Shown here: positions 1 to 8,500 of the stretch, piece by piece
How the letters are laid out: the number at the start of each line of letters is the position of its first letter
Position numbering within the stretch: the first letter of the stretch is position 1
Origin: JBBQKQ01 sp043719155
Lineage (GTDB): Bacteria > Patescibacteriota > Minisyncoccia > Phycocordibacterales > UBA5272
Reading direction: 5' to 3'
Length of the DNA: 51,518 nucleotides
Assembly: GCA_043719155.1 (NCBI GenBank)
Contig: JAYSUJ010000006.1
Coordinates: 1 to 51,518, forward strand
Program-made: the position numbers and the translations under genes
The notes under the pieces: generated by a model
Told to the model about the DNA's origin: nothing
The model's database searches: none
What the model saw: only the letters and a program-made list of their open reading frames with translations

Positions 1-610
1 CTTGAAGGGGGGCGGCTTCGCCGCCCCCCTTAAATGGGCTCTGGATATTATTCACTGCAATAATTGCCGAGTCTACTTTTGGTGGCGGCGCAAAACTCCC
101 TGCTTTTACAATGTCAATAATTTTTGGCTCGCCAAATATCTTTATTGAAATTGAAAGTATAGACTCTTTTTTGTCTCTCGCAACAATTCTCTCAGCAACC
201 TCTTTTTGTACTAAAAATATAGCTTGTTTTGGTAATATCTTTTGCTCAAAAGTGTGTCGAAAAATAGCTCCAGTGATGTAATATGGAATGTTGCCGATTA
301 AGGTGTACTGCGCCTCTTGGTAATTTACCTCTAAGCAATCTTGATTTATTATGGAAAGCTTTCCAGAAGTTATTTCTTTCTCAAATTTGCTTTCTAAAAG
401 TTCTATACTTCTTTTGTCAATTTCTATTACTGTGACAGAGTATCCTGCGTCTAAAAGTTTACTTGTTAAAACCCCTTCCCCTGGGCCAATTTCAAAGACT
501 TTTAAACTTTTATTTTCTATGTTTTCCACTATTTGCCTTATAGCTTTGTCACTACGCAAAAAGTGTTGGCCCAAACTTTTTTTAGCAACAAGTGATTTTG
601 AAACCGGCAT
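1..610 (-). CDS. rsmA: 16S rRNA adenine dimethyltransferase RsmA (KsgA), 3' end outside window
   Basis: Dimethylates the two adjacent adenines of the 3'-terminal 16S rRNA hairpin, using SAM, late in 30S assembly. Translating the minus strand from ATG 610 gives 203 residues before the window ends; the usual length is about 260-270, so the C-terminal helical domain is cut off. Visible family motifs are GQHFL near residue 14, the SAM-binding IGPGEG near 41, the catalytic NIPYY near 110 and PPPKVDSA near 178. The ATG directly abuts the TAA of the gene ending at 611, so the two are likely cotranscribed and translationally coupled. Right after the PPPKVDSA motif the frame runs through a GC-rich palindrome (5-31) that codes KGGGEAAPL, unlike the family, and looks like an inserted repeat. 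Identity is firm; the state of the C-terminus is unknown. Confidence 0.93.
   Translation of the reverse strand, partial: MPVSKSLVAKKSLGQHFLRSDKAIRQIVENIENKSLKVFEIGPGEGVLTSKLLDAGYSVTVIEIDKRSIELLESKFEKEITSGKLSIINQDCLEVNYQEAQYTLIGNIPYYITGAIFRHTFEQKILPKQAIFLVQKEVAERIVARDKKESILSISIKIFGEPKIIDIVKAGSFAPPPKVDSAIIAVNNIQSPFKGGGEAAPLQ
5..31. repeat. GC-rich perfect inverted repeat inside rsmA
   Basis: Two 12-base arms (AAGGGGGGCGGC and its complement) around a TTC loop lie in frame within rsmA. The block is pure G/C in an AT-rich gene and codes a Gly/Ala/Pro peptide. It resembles in behaviour the in-frame palindromes at 2744 and 14326, though the sequence is not the same. Confidence 0.6.
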
Positions 611-925
611 TTATTTTAAGGCATCCATTATGCTGCTGCCGAGTTTTTTACCAGCATTAACTACGCTTTTGGTAGTATTGGCGGTTTTTTGTTGATTGCC
701 AGCTACTTGGTTTTTGGTATTTCTAGTGCTTTCTTGCGCGTAAATTTCGTGTACGCCAGTAGACACATGGGCAGTACTACTTGAAAGTGGATTAGAGTTT
801 GAAAGCAAATTGTTGCGCATGCCCTCAATCCCAAAACTAGTTACAGCTTGGGCGTCTCCCCTGTTGCCACGCATCATACTTCTTTGGGCCATTTTTTTGA
901 AGGCCGCCCCTATTTTTTGTATCAT
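611..925 (-). CDS. Hypothetical protein, 104 aa
   Basis: No family recognised. ATG 925 is chosen over the upstream non-ATG start at 979 because a TATAAT box (942-947, minus strand) lies just ahead of it and the start reads aaaaatATG, the usual form in this window. The protein begins with a short amphipathic basic stretch (MIQKIGAAFKKMAQRS) and continues polar, rich in Ser, Asn, Thr and Gln, with no membrane segment or cysteine; it is probably largely disordered. Its TAA stop touches the ATG of rsmA, so it heads a two-gene operon. Function unknown. Confidence 0.6.
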   Translation of the reverse strand: MIQKIGAAFKKMAQRSMMRGNRGDAQAVTSFGIEGMRNNLLSNSNPLSSSTAHVSTGVHEIYAQESTRNTKNQVAGNQQKTANTTKSVVNAGKKLGSSIMDALK

Positions 926-941
926 ATTTTTATATAAATAC

Positions 942-947
942 ATTATA
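942..947 (-). promoter_or_regulatory. -10 box TATAAT for the 925/rsmA operon
   Basis: TATAAT on the minus strand ends 16 bases before ATG 925, predicting a leader of about 10 nt. No SD is visible and no clear -35 was found. Confidence 0.5.
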
Positions 948-965
948 CTATAAACTACAAACTTT

Positions 966-3107
966 TTATAAATACACAACTATTTTCTCGTGCCCATTAC
1001 TGCTGCCGTTACTAAAATATTGCTCATCTTCCACGGCTAACCCTTCTGGGATGTCATCTAAAAATGGGGATCTGGACTGCATTTGTCTTTTGCCGTACAG
1101 CATTCGGTTTTGGGCATTGGTGAGGTAAAGTTTTTTTCTGGCACGGGTTAAGGCTACATAAAATAATCTTCGCTCCTCTTCCCCTTCTTCGGCTGTTGGC
1201 TTAGCTGCATTCATTCTTTTACTTGGAAACAAATCATCTTCAAGACCGGTAATGAAAACATAATGAAACTCTAGCCCTTTACTTGCGTGTATTGTCATAC
1301 ATTTTATCTTGTCGTTTTCATTGGTATCGGTATCTTGGTCGGAAACTAGTGATGCCTCTTCTAAAAATTTATTGATGCCTTCTGTCTCGCCATATTTGTC
1401 GTACTCTGTTGCCAATGTTACTAGTTCGTAAATGTTGCCAAGTCTTTCGGTGGCTTCTTCATCACCATCCGCTTTATATTTTTCTTCCATGCCACTTGTT
1501 TTTATAATTTTCAAAATTATCTCACTTGGCAAAGAGTTATCTTTTATCTCTTTTATTTCGTCTATAACTTTGTAAAAAGTTTGGAGTTTGGATTGGCTTG
1601 CCGCTGGAAGTTCTGACAAGTTACCAGACAATATTTTGGTCAAAGCTACTTTTCCAAAACCTCGAGACGGGTTAGAAATAGCTCTTTTTAAATCCTCCAC
1701 ACTTTCGGTGTTTTCAGCTAGTCTTAAATAACTCATCACATCTTTTACTTCTTTTCGGTCGAAAAAACGTACACCTAAAACATGATATTTTATGTTTTCT
1801 GCCAGCAAGGCTTGCTCTATGCCGCGAGACTGAAAGTTGGTACGGTACAGCACACAAATTTCGTTGGCTGGCACGCCACTCTCTATCAGCTCTTTACTTT
1901 TTTTAGCGATAAAAGCGGCTTCTTGACGATCATCGTAACCAGTGTAAATAGTTATAACTTCCCCTTCCTCGTTTTCTGTAAATAAATTTTTCTCTTTACG
2001 TACTTTATTTTTCTTTATAACTTCATTGGCGGCTTGGATAATATTTTTAGTGGACCTGTAGTTTTGCTCTAGTAGGATCACTTTAGCTTGTCTTTCTGGG
2101 GAGCTAAAATCTTTCTCGAAAGCGAGTAAATTTTTTAAATTTGCCCCACGCCAAGAATAAATATTTTGGTCTACGTCACCCACAGCACAAATATTTTTAT
2201 GCTGTTCGCCTAGTATTTTAGACAGTAAATATTGTGTAGTGTTGGTATCTTGGTACTCATCTATATGTACATATTGCCATTTGTTTTGGTACTTTTCTCT
2301 GATGTCAGCATTTTTTTGTAAAAGTTTCAACGTTTTCACTATTAAATCATCAAAGTCCACGACTTTTCTTTTTTCCAGTTCATTTTCATATTGCGGCCAC
2401 ACTCTGGCAACCACCTTTTGAAAAGGTGAAAATGCGGCTTGGCGGTTTTCGTCTGGGTTTACTAAGTCACCTTTTAGTCTAGAAATTGCCCCTTTCACCC
2501 GTCTTGGCTCATGCATTTTTGGGTCTATCCCCTCTCTGTCTAAGATATCTTTTATTATGGCCAATGCATCGCCCTCGTCGTAAATCGTAAGTCTTTTTGT
2601 AAGGTTGGCACGGGAATACTCCTCTTGTAAAATATACATTCCTAAACTGTGGAAAGTTTTTATCATCGGCATTTGTCTATAAATAAAAGAAAAAGGATTG
2701 TCTAATTTTTGTTTGAGACTCTCTAGTTCCCTACCTCCCCTAGCCCCTCCTTGCAAAGGAGGGGTATCTAGAACAACTTCTTCGTCGGCTGAAATAACAA
2801 AATCTGGCATCTCGTTTTCGTTTATTTTGGTTGTAGTAACGTGTGCAGAATTATCAAAACCAGAACTTCCTAAAAGGTTTTCCAACATCCCCTCTTCCTC
2901 CATTCTTTTGGTGATACGCTCACGCATTTCTTTAGAAGCTTTATTGGTAAAAGTAATGGCCAAGATTTTTTTTGGCTCTGTTCCTTTTTTAATAATGTGA
3001 ATAATTCTTTCTACAATAGTTTTAGTTTTCCCAGCCCCAGCCCCAGCTAATATCAAAAGCGGCCCTTGTGTATATTCTACAGCTTCTCGTTGTCTCTCGT
3101 TTAACAT
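966..3107 (-). CDS. UvrD/PcrA/Rep-type superfamily 1 DNA helicase
   Basis: ATP-driven 3'-5' helicase for repair and replication restart. All SF1A motifs are present: Walker A AGAGAGKT near residue 25, Ia TFTNKASKEMRER, Ib TFHSLG, Walker B HIDEYQDTN, motif III VGDVDQNIYSWRGA, IV QNYRS, V TIHASKGLEFHYVF and VI FYVALTRARKK. ATG 3107 is preferred to a TTG two codons upstream; length is then 713 aa, normal for the family. About 80 residues of low conservation sit between motifs Ia and Ib, where PcrA has only around 20, and they include a palindromic repeat coding TPPLQGGARGG. UvrD, PcrA and Rep cannot be told apart by eye. It follows a three-gene unknown operon after about 44 bases on the same strand. 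Confidence 0.93.
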   Translation of the reverse strand: MLNERQREAVEYTQGPLLILAGAGAGKTKTIVERIIHIIKKGTEPKKILAITFTNKASKEMRERITKRMEEEGMLENLLGSSGFDNSAHVTTTKINENEMPDFVISADEEVVLDTPPLQGGARGGRELESLKQKLDNPFSFIYRQMPMIKTFHSLGMYILQEEYSRANLTKRLTIYDEGDALAIIKDILDREGIDPKMHEPRRVKGAISRLKGDLVNPDENRQAAFSPFQKVVARVWPQYENELEKRKVVDFDDLIVKTLKLLQKNADIREKYQNKWQYVHIDEYQDTNTTQYLLSKILGEQHKNICAVGDVDQNIYSWRGANLKNLLAFEKDFSSPERQAKVILLEQNYRSTKNIIQAANEVIKKNKVRKEKNLFTENEEGEVITIYTGYDDRQEAAFIAKKSKELIESGVPANEICVLYRTNFQSRGIEQALLAENIKYHVLGVRFFDRKEVKDVMSYLRLAENTESVEDLKRAISNPSRGFGKVALTKILSGNLSELPAASQSKLQTFYKVIDEIKEIKDNSLPSEIILKIIKTSGMEEKYKADGDEEATERLGNIYELVTLATEYDKYGETEGINKFLEEASLVSDQDTDTNENDKIKCMTIHASKGLEFHYVFITGLEDDLFPSKRMNAAKPTAEEGEEERRLFYVALTRARKKLYLTNAQNRMLYGKRQMQSRSPFLDDIPEGLAVEDEQYFSNGSSNGHEKIVVYL
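2744..2764. repeat. In-frame palindromic element in the helicase gene (PPLQGGARGG type)
   Basis: Nine-base arms CCCCTCCTT and AAGGAGGGG surround a three-base loop; the left flank continues with another C-rich CCTCCCC block. On the coding (minus) strand it reads TPPLQGGARGG. It falls in the variable insertion between helicase motifs Ia and Ib, a place likely to tolerate extra residues. Confidence 0.75.
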
Positions 3108-3151
3108 TCGCAAGAGTCTAACATTTATTTTTTATTTCGCGTAATCTTTTA

Positions 3152-4054
3152 CTACTTTTTTATTGTCGCCAATTTGTCCATCAACATTAACAACTTTCTA
3201 GACATATCAACAGCTTTTATTTTTTCTTCGCGGCTGCTACTTTTTAGTTTTTCTTCAATTAAAATTTTAATTGCCTCTGTCAAATTTACAATAGCTTTTG
3301 GTATTTCGGCAACCAGTTTATTCCGCCCCAAAACTTCAAAAGTGTAAGTAAATGCGTTTTCACACCTCTGGGTCGGCCCTTTTTGTTCACTGAGAAAGTC
3401 CCGTATTTTATTTAATATTGTACGTTCTTCACTTGGTATTTTAAATGATGCTATACCCTCAACTGTGGTTATTCCTTGTGCTCGGAAATCTCTTTTCGTT
3501 TTAAGTGTAAAATCAACAATTTCTGTTATTTTTTGTGCTGAAGCTAAAGGTAATGAGTTGTTGGATTTTGCCTCTTCTACAAACTTCCAAAGTTCTGCCA
3601 GTACGTCTCTGTGCTCGTTTATCCATTCGTTATAAAGCTTGCAGTAAAGTAACCTGTCAAACTCTGGGGAGAAAATTAAACTATCTTTGTATTTATTTGT
3701 ACTAAGCTTTAGGGCTATTTCCGCTACTTCTTTATCTTGGGTTGTGGTAGTCTGCTCGGTCCCTGTAGGTGTTGGTAAGTTTTTACTGTCCGGCTCTGAC
3801 CCTATAATGACTGCCCCTGCAGTTAAAACTAGCAACAGATTCATTATGTTGGACCATATATTTACATCAGCAATTTCTCTGTAAGTTTTTTCACCGCCCT
3901 CTACTTTCGTCACAGTTGTACGAATAATATTACCCTTTTCGTCTATTGGTTGAGGTCTAACTGCAGGATTCTGCTTTCTCTCTGCTTCTAGTTCTTTTGC
4001 TGACATTGGTCTAGGAATTTTTGGGGCTATGGGGGAACCTGGATTTTTTGGCAT
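3152..4054 (-). CDS. Hypothetical single-pass membrane protein, 300 aa
   Basis: Not recognised. A proline-rich basic N-terminus (residues 1-40) is followed by one probable transmembrane helix at about 70-85 (IMNLLLVLTAGAVIIG), a Thr/Pro linker and a long helical, charged domain from about 105 to the end. This is the last gene of a three-gene minus-strand run (5396 to 3152) with gaps of 6 and 16 bases. The arrangement suggests a membrane-anchored helical protein acting with the two upstream products. No catalytic motif is visible. Confidence 0.65.
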   Translation of the reverse strand: MPKNPGSPIAPKIPRPMSAKELEAERKQNPAVRPQPIDEKGNIIRTTVTKVEGGEKTYREIADVNIWSNIMNLLLVLTAGAVIIGSEPDSKNLPTPTGTEQTTTTQDKEVAEIALKLSTNKYKDSLIFSPEFDRLLYCKLYNEWINEHRDVLAELWKFVEEAKSNNSLPLASAQKITEIVDFTLKTKRDFRAQGITTVEGIASFKIPSEERTILNKIRDFLSEQKGPTQRCENAFTYTFEVLGRNKLVAEIPKAIVNLTEAIKILIEEKLKSSSREEKIKAVDMSRKLLMLMDKLATIKK

Positions 4055-4070
4055 ATATAAAATATTAAAA

Positions 4071-4397
4071 CTACTTTTTAAATTCTTCCTTGAACTCTTT
4101 TATCACCTCTTCAAGTTTTTCTAAAATAATAGTGTCTGCTTTTGGATAAAGTGATGTCAGATAAATGTAAAGCGAATTTCTAGAAGCGCCCTTTTTTATA
4201 AACTCGATAAAAGCCGTGAATTTATCTTCACCTAAAGTTTTAACTATGTCTAAGATAGCACGCTCTATAGCTTGAGATGTGAGCTGAGCTGAAATGTAGT
4301 CATGCATTTTTTGTTCCATTGGGCCAAAGTTTGTACCATCTAAAATCTCTTTTACTTTCTCGTCTATATTTATTTGGTTTGCTTTATTGTCTTGCAT
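4071..4397 (-). CDS. Hypothetical helical protein, 108 aa
   Basis: No known family. The protein is short, soluble, mainly helical and charged, with a Lys/Glu-rich C-terminus (LEEVIKEFKEEFKK) and no cysteine. It is the middle gene of the 5396-3152 operon, 6 bases after the gene upstream and 16 before the next. It may be a small partner of the two longer helical proteins; this rests only on position. Confidence 0.65.
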   Translation of the reverse strand: MQDNKANQINIDEKVKEILDGTNFGPMEQKMHDYISAQLTSQAIERAILDIVKTLGEDKFTAFIEFIKKGASRNSLYIYLTSLYPKADTIILEKLEEVIKEFKEEFKK

Positions 4398-4403
4398 GCA
4401 AAA

Positions 4404-5396
4404 TTATTTATCTGTTTTCGGTAAATTTTGGAAAACCCCCATTAGTACTGACATTATATCACCACTACCTACTAAAAGCTTGGCGCCATGTAAATCGTTT
4501 GTTACAAACTCTTTAATGTTTTTTGAGATAAGTTCACGAGTTTCTTTTTTTACATATCCAGTTTCTCGGGTTATATAATTTACGGCAATTTTTTCTGCCA
4601 GAGAAATAAACTTTTTAATTTGGTTAAAATTTTCATTGCCACCTATACTTGTCACTATATTATTTATTGCTACGCGTTTTGCGTTAATGGCTGCCTGCAT
4701 TTTACCAATATTTGCATTAGTATTTCGAGCCAGAGTTTGTAGTTCTTTGTCCATGTAGTCTAAGTAGGTCTTGTAAGATTTTTGGACCTCTTCTAATCTG
4801 GATATTGCTTCTGGTCTATCGTTTGCAAGTAAGAAAGCTGAAAGAGCCTCGGAAATTTTTGTTCCCTCGTTTTGCATGTTCTTTGCGTCTGCAAGCTCAA
4901 CTTCAGTTTTAGAGGTCGCACTATTTTTATCAGCATTTAACTGCTCTAGTTCCTTTCCAGCTGCAAGTAAATCTTTAACCTCTGACAAAAAAGACCCAAC
5001 CAGCTCTCGCCCACCTACTAGCTCGTTGTCTAGAGTCGGGGCCACTTCATTTGGAGGTCTAACAACTGCAGGACTAACAATGGCCTCTGGCTTATCAAGC
5101 ACTGCCCTTTCGGTCACCTCTGGAGAAATAGGAACTTTTTCTATTTGCTGGGAAGTTTTGACAATTTCCTCAAAAGTCTGTAAAGACTTGTCTGGGGCGT
5201 TTAATGCAGCAATTTCCTGTTTTGCGAGTATCGCTTCTGGGTGGGGCAACTCTATTCCCTGCATGGCTTTTTTTAAGGCTTCAAAATTGTCCACTGCAAC
5301 TGGAGTCGCAACTTTTTCTGGGGCATTTTTAGCCACAGGTTTTTCAAAATTTTCTTTTTGTACCAAGTTTCGGGCTAGCTCAAATAGAGATGACAT
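4404..5396 (-). CDS. Hypothetical coiled-coil-like protein, 330 aa
   Basis: Not recognised. ATG 5396 (MSSLFELARNLVQ) is preferred to an upstream start at 5420. Residues 1-110 are rich in Pro, Ala, Val and Glu and probably disordered; from about 120 the sequence is strongly helical with heptad-like Leu/Ala spacing (SEVKDLLAAGKELEQLNADKN and onward). No signal peptide or transmembrane helix is seen. It is the first gene of the three-gene operon that precedes the helicase. A structural or scaffolding role would fit but is unproven. Confidence 0.65.
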   Translation of the reverse strand: MSSLFELARNLVQKENFEKPVAKNAPEKVATPVAVDNFEALKKAMQGIELPHPEAILAKQEIAALNAPDKSLQTFEEIVKTSQQIEKVPISPEVTERAVLDKPEAIVSPAVVRPPNEVAPTLDNELVGGRELVGSFLSEVKDLLAAGKELEQLNADKNSATSKTEVELADAKNMQNEGTKISEALSAFLLANDRPEAISRLEEVQKSYKTYLDYMDKELQTLARNTNANIGKMQAAINAKRVAINNIVTSIGGNENFNQIKKFISLAEKIAVNYITRETGYVKKETRELISKNIKEFVTNDLHGAKLLVGSGDIMSVLMGVFQNLPKTDK

Positions 5397-5501
5397 AATT
5401 AAATTTAGTTTACAAAACAAAAAGCTAAATGTAAATCAAATCTTGTCCATTTTGTTGATAACTTTATAAATTAAAAAATGGGCATCCTCCGGCATATTTT
5501 G

Positions 5502-5510
5502 TGGTATAAT
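5502..5510 (+). promoter_or_regulatory. Extended -10 promoter TGGTATAAT
   Basis: A TGn extension plus perfect TATAAT lies 13 bases before ATG 5524, giving a predicted leader of about 7 nt. No -35 match and no SD are visible. Confidence 0.6.
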
Positions 5511-5523
5511 GTAACAACTAAAT

Positions 5524-6672
5524 ATGTTGATTTTTAACAAGTCAAATAAACACCTAATTGTGGCTGGGTTATGTGTTTTAGGTACGTTGCCAAGTGGAGT
5601 TTTGGCTTTTTCAGTTTCAAGTTTTTTTAATTTTACTGGGACAACAACCGAAGTTCTTAAAGAAGAAGAAAATCTGCAAAGCCTGAAAGTTTTTGAAGTT
5701 TTCAACCCACTAGTACAAGACAAGTTGTCTACTTTTTCAGATGTAAGTTTGTCCAAATTGGTAGATTCAGAGGAGAAAGTTTCATTTGAGGTTGGGGACA
5801 ATGCAAACATTGAAAGCACAGACGAGCAATCCTACTTGGACAACGCTGCCTATACAGTGAAAAAAGGTGATACTTTAAAATCGGTTGCGGACTATTTTGA
5901 AGTCACAGTTGAGACTATCGTTGATTACAATCACCTTAAAAGCAATGTTGTAAGTGCGGGAGATATTTTGGAGATACCAAGCACTTCAGGAATCTTATAC
6001 AAAATCAAAAAGGGAGACACCCTCTCTAGTATTGCGCGAAAATATGATATCGATGCAGACGACGTGTCTTTATACAACGGACTAGTTTCTAACAATGATT
6101 TAGGCATCAATGACGAAGTATTTCTGCCTGGGGCAAAAGGTTTGCAAAAAGTTCCCCCTACAAAAAAAGACATTAAAAAAGATTCTAAAAAGGGGTCAAC
6201 AAAGAGCTTGGCTTCAAATCTGAACGCTTTGGCTAACCCAGGTCAAAAATACGTGCGTGGGGATACTTCACATTTAAATACAAAAGGTAGTATTTTGAAA
6301 TATTCGTCACTTCCAAAACTTTCTGGCTACTTTATTAACCCAGCACCAGGGACAGCGCGAACTCAAAAAATGCACGGAAACAATGGGGTGGACTTGGCTG
6401 GTAAATCTGGTTCGCCAATTTTAGCTGCGGCAGAAGGTGAGGTACGTGTTGCTAAAAACGGAGGCTACAACTTTGGTTATGGAAATTATATTATTATAGT
6501 TCATCCAAATGGCACAGAAACTATTTATGGGCATTTGTTACAGGCAAACGTTGCTGTAGGACAAAAAGTTTCTAGGGGTCAGCAAATCGGCTTGTTGGGA
6601 AGTTCTGGTAATTCTACTGGCCCACATATACACTTCGAAATACACGGTGCTTATAACCCTTTTGCTTGGTAG
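5524..6672 (+). CDS. LysM-M23 family peptidoglycan metallopeptidase, secreted
   Basis: Predicted extracytoplasmic endopeptidase that binds and cuts peptidoglycan cross-bridges or stems. Residues 1-29 form a signal peptide; two LysM domains follow (about 109-152 and 158-202, each starting with VKKGDT/IKKGDT), then a Lys-rich linker and an M23 (LytM/NlpD-type) domain from about 281 to 380. Zinc ligands are visible as HGNNGVD (284-290) and HIH (368-370), with YGH at 335-337, so the enzyme should be active. It is a single gene with its own extended -10 promoter, convergent with the metallopeptidase gene at 6689. Confidence 0.9.
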   Translation: MLIFNKSNKHLIVAGLCVLGTLPSGVLAFSVSSFFNFTGTTTEVLKEEENLQSLKVFEVFNPLVQDKLSTFSDVSLSKLVDSEEKVSFEVGDNANIESTDEQSYLDNAAYTVKKGDTLKSVADYFEVTVETIVDYNHLKSNVVSAGDILEIPSTSGILYKIKKGDTLSSIARKYDIDADDVSLYNGLVSNNDLGINDEVFLPGAKGLQKVPPTKKDIKKDSKKGSTKSLASNLNALANPGQKYVRGDTSHLNTKGSILKYSSLPKLSGYFINPAPGTARTQKMHGNNGVDLAGKSGSPILAAAEGEVRVAKNGGYNFGYGNYIIIVHPNGTETIYGHLLQANVAVGQKVSRGQQIGLLGSSGNSTGPHIHFEIHGAYNPFAW

Positions 6673-6688
6673 GAAGACTTTTTTAAAA

Positions 6689-7999
6689 CTATCTTAGCTT
6701 CCCTTCCAAAAGCCTATCCCAGGTTTTAATTTTTCTTGCTGCATAATATTCTAGATCAACTGCGAGGTAAGTTGGGATTTGCCAAAACTCATTACCAACC
6801 CAGCCGGTAGTTTTCATTTCTGGGAAAATACCAACCATAAATTTAACCAAGTCAAAATATCTAACCAAGTTTAAGTCGTGAACGTCTGCATGGTTTTTAG
6901 CGTATTCGTCATTTGTTAATTTTGAATCATTTAGCGTCTCATAACCAAATTGGCGTACTCCCTCGATTGCGCTGTCGATAGACTCCTGATCCCCCAACTT
7001 CATAAGTATATACATGGCAAATTCGTCAACCGCTGACTCCTCTTTTCCAGTAATTGGTAAATCATAGTAAAAAACCATAGCATGCCCGAACTCATGTAAA
7101 AGTGTAAAATCTATAGCCTGTTGGATTTTCTGTTGGGTAGTAAAAGTGCTCTGAGTATTTTCCTGTACGAATTTATGGATTAGTTCATAGCATAAGGTGA
7201 TGCTGTTGGTTTTCCAATCAAAGAAAGCGTTGGCACCTTCCTTTGGGCATCGTTCAAAGATGACGGTGATGTTGCCCCCAAAAATGAAATTTTGATGCAA
7301 AAGGTCTAGCATCCGGCGCACCTTTCCATTTGTAGATATTTCAGTCTGAATATAGGTGTATTTTATGTCGCTAGTGGTGGCAACGAAATAATTTAATCCA
7401 AAAAGACTATCGTTTTTGTCACCATTTGCGCTGGTGTTTCTGCTTGGGTCGATCACATAAATTCCAGAGTTTACTGTCTGTTGGGCTAATAGATTTTCGA
7501 TTATTTGATTTTGAGTAAGCTGGCGGGTTTGATTGTCAGAAAAATCTTTCTGCTCAACAGCCACCACACTAATCACACTAGATGTTGAGACTTGAGTGGT
7601 AGTAGTGGCCTTATTGCGGTCCTTGTAAACTCCATAGTTTTTGTCTTCGATAATTTTCGCTAAATTTGCAACAAAGCTATCGCAATTGTTCATACTCTGT
7701 AAAATGTAAAGAGTACGAATATTTACAATTCCAGTTGGCTTTGTACCATAGGCAAGTTGAAATTTCCCGATTGCTTTTTTTGTTTGTAGGTCATAAAAAC
7801 CAGAAGTTTTTACTTTTAACCCGATAGTTTCATTTAAAAATTTCTGTATTGCCAATATGTCTGGACTACGCTTTCCGTAAGTTGGTGGAGTTTTTAAATT
7901 AAAACAAATGTTTACACTGTTGGTAGGATTTACAGCGAAAGTTAGGTTAAAAGTAAGCATAAAAACAAAGTGAAAATAAATAAGTTTCCGCAGTTTCAT
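6689..7999 (-). CDS. Secreted protein with peptidoglycan-binding and DUF4344-like zinc metallopeptidase domains
   Basis: 436 residues: a signal peptide (1-22), a peptidoglycan_binding_1-like helical repeat at about 40-105 (DILAIQKFLNETIG and TKKAIGKFQLAYG), a low-complexity linker with Thr/Ser runs, and a C-terminal metallopeptidase region. The zinc motif HEFGH is at 302-306, and a downstream ESAVDEFA segment (about 321-328) offers the third ligand, as in the DUF4344 putative metallopeptidase family. The likely site is the cell wall or outside. Substrate unknown. It converges with the LysM-M23 gene, 16 bases away, forming a cell-wall pair. Confidence 0.75.
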   Translation of the reverse strand: MKLRKLIYFHFVFMLTFNLTFAVNPTNSVNICFNLKTPPTYGKRSPDILAIQKFLNETIGLKVKTSGFYDLQTKKAIGKFQLAYGTKPTGIVNIRTLYILQSMNNCDSFVANLAKIIEDKNYGVYKDRNKATTTTQVSTSSVISVVAVEQKDFSDNQTRQLTQNQIIENLLAQQTVNSGIYVIDPSRNTSANGDKNDSLFGLNYFVATTSDIKYTYIQTEISTNGKVRRMLDLLHQNFIFGGNITVIFERCPKEGANAFFDWKTNSITLCYELIHKFVQENTQSTFTTQQKIQQAIDFTLLHEFGHAMVFYYDLPITGKEESAVDEFAMYILMKLGDQESIDSAIEGVRQFGYETLNDSKLTNDEYAKNHADVHDLNLVRYFDLVKFMVGIFPEMKTTGWVGNEFWQIPTYLAVDLEYYAARKIKTWDRLLEGKLR

Positions 8000-8031
8000 T
8001 GTATGGTTTAGTGTAGCTTATATATTTTTTT

Positions 8032-8059
8032 TTGCAAAAAAAAGAAATTATGTTAGAAT
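8032..8059 (+). promoter_or_regulatory. Promoter of the tRNA-Thr transcript
   Basis: TTGCAA (8032-8037), a 16-base spacer and TAGAAT (8054-8059) predict transcription from about 8066, some 115 nt before the tRNA. Confidence 0.55.
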
Positions 8060-8088
8060 TACACCTATCTGACTATGTAGGACATCAG

Positions 8089-8180
8089 CTGACACTTTCT
8101 TGTCCCCGCAAGAAAAGTCAGTTCGCCTATAAGCAGAAGTGCAAAGCTCCCACCCCCCCCCCCGAGCTTTGCACACTTCT
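8089..8180 (+). other. Structured leader upstream of tRNA-Thr, two hairpins, one with a C11 loop
   Basis: The first hairpin pairs CTGAC (8089-8093) and TTTCTTG with CAAGAAA and GTCAG (117-121 in the 8100s) around a tccccg loop. The second pairs AGAAGTG-CAAAGCTC (8135-8149) with GAGCTTTG-CA-CACTTCT (8164-8180) around a loop that contains eleven consecutive C. The second stem ends one base before the tRNA. This may be a processing signal, a separate small RNA or a regulatory leader; no named RNA family is recognised. Confidence 0.5.
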
Positions 8181-8181
8181 T

Positions 8182-8254
8182 GCCGCTTTAGCTCATCTGG
8201 TAGAGCAACGGTTTTGTAAACCGTAGGTGGTCAGTTCGAGTCTGACAAGCGGCT
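8182..8254 (+). tRNA. tRNA-Thr (anticodon TGT)
   Basis: A complete cloverleaf: acceptor arms GCCGCTT and AAGCGGC, D arm GCTC/GAGC, anticodon stem ACGGT/ACCGT with loop TTTGTAA, and T arm GTCAG-TTCGAGT-CTGAC. Anticodon TGT reads ACA and other Thr codons. Discriminator base is T and no CCA is encoded (next bases CCG), so CCA must be added by a nucleotidyltransferase. Confidence 0.97.
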
Positions 8255-8261
8255 CCGAAAA

Positions 8262-8293
8262 CACAAAAACACCAATTTATTGGTGTTTTTGTG
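8262..8293 (+). terminator. Hairpin terminator after tRNA-Thr
   Basis: Perfect 14-base arms CACAAAAACACCAA and complement around TTTA; the stem itself carries a T5 run on its 3' side. From 8294 to 8413 I see no gene, only a small AT palindrome (AAATTTAC/GTAAATTT near 8377). Confidence 0.7.
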
Positions 8294-8413
8294 CTGAGGG
8301 GCAGTCGCAGCGATGTTTTTCTTTTCTAAATAAAATGAAGAAAGGGAAAAACCGCGAGACGTGGTCAGGAAAAATTTACGTCAGTAAATTTATTTGTGAC
8401 CTCGAAATTAAAT

Positions 8414-8456
8414 AAAAAAAGACCCCTGCTTTGCCTGGTTAGAGACAAAGCAAGGG
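8414..8456 (-). terminator. Intrinsic terminator of the GC-rich gene at 8501
   Basis: On the minus strand a stem of CCCTTGCTTTG with CAAAGCAGGGG is followed by a T7 run. A second hairpin (ACTCGGGT/AACCCGAGT, about 8468-8489) sits between it and the stop codon. Confidence 0.8.
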
Positions 8457-8500
8457 CCACTACAAACTCGGGTTAGGTTACCCGAGTCGCAACGATGAGG

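Noticed and set aside
8032..8415. Two open frames running across the tRNA-Thr region
   Set aside because: They overlap the leader hairpins, tRNA and terminator and have no start signals; the RNA explains the sequence.
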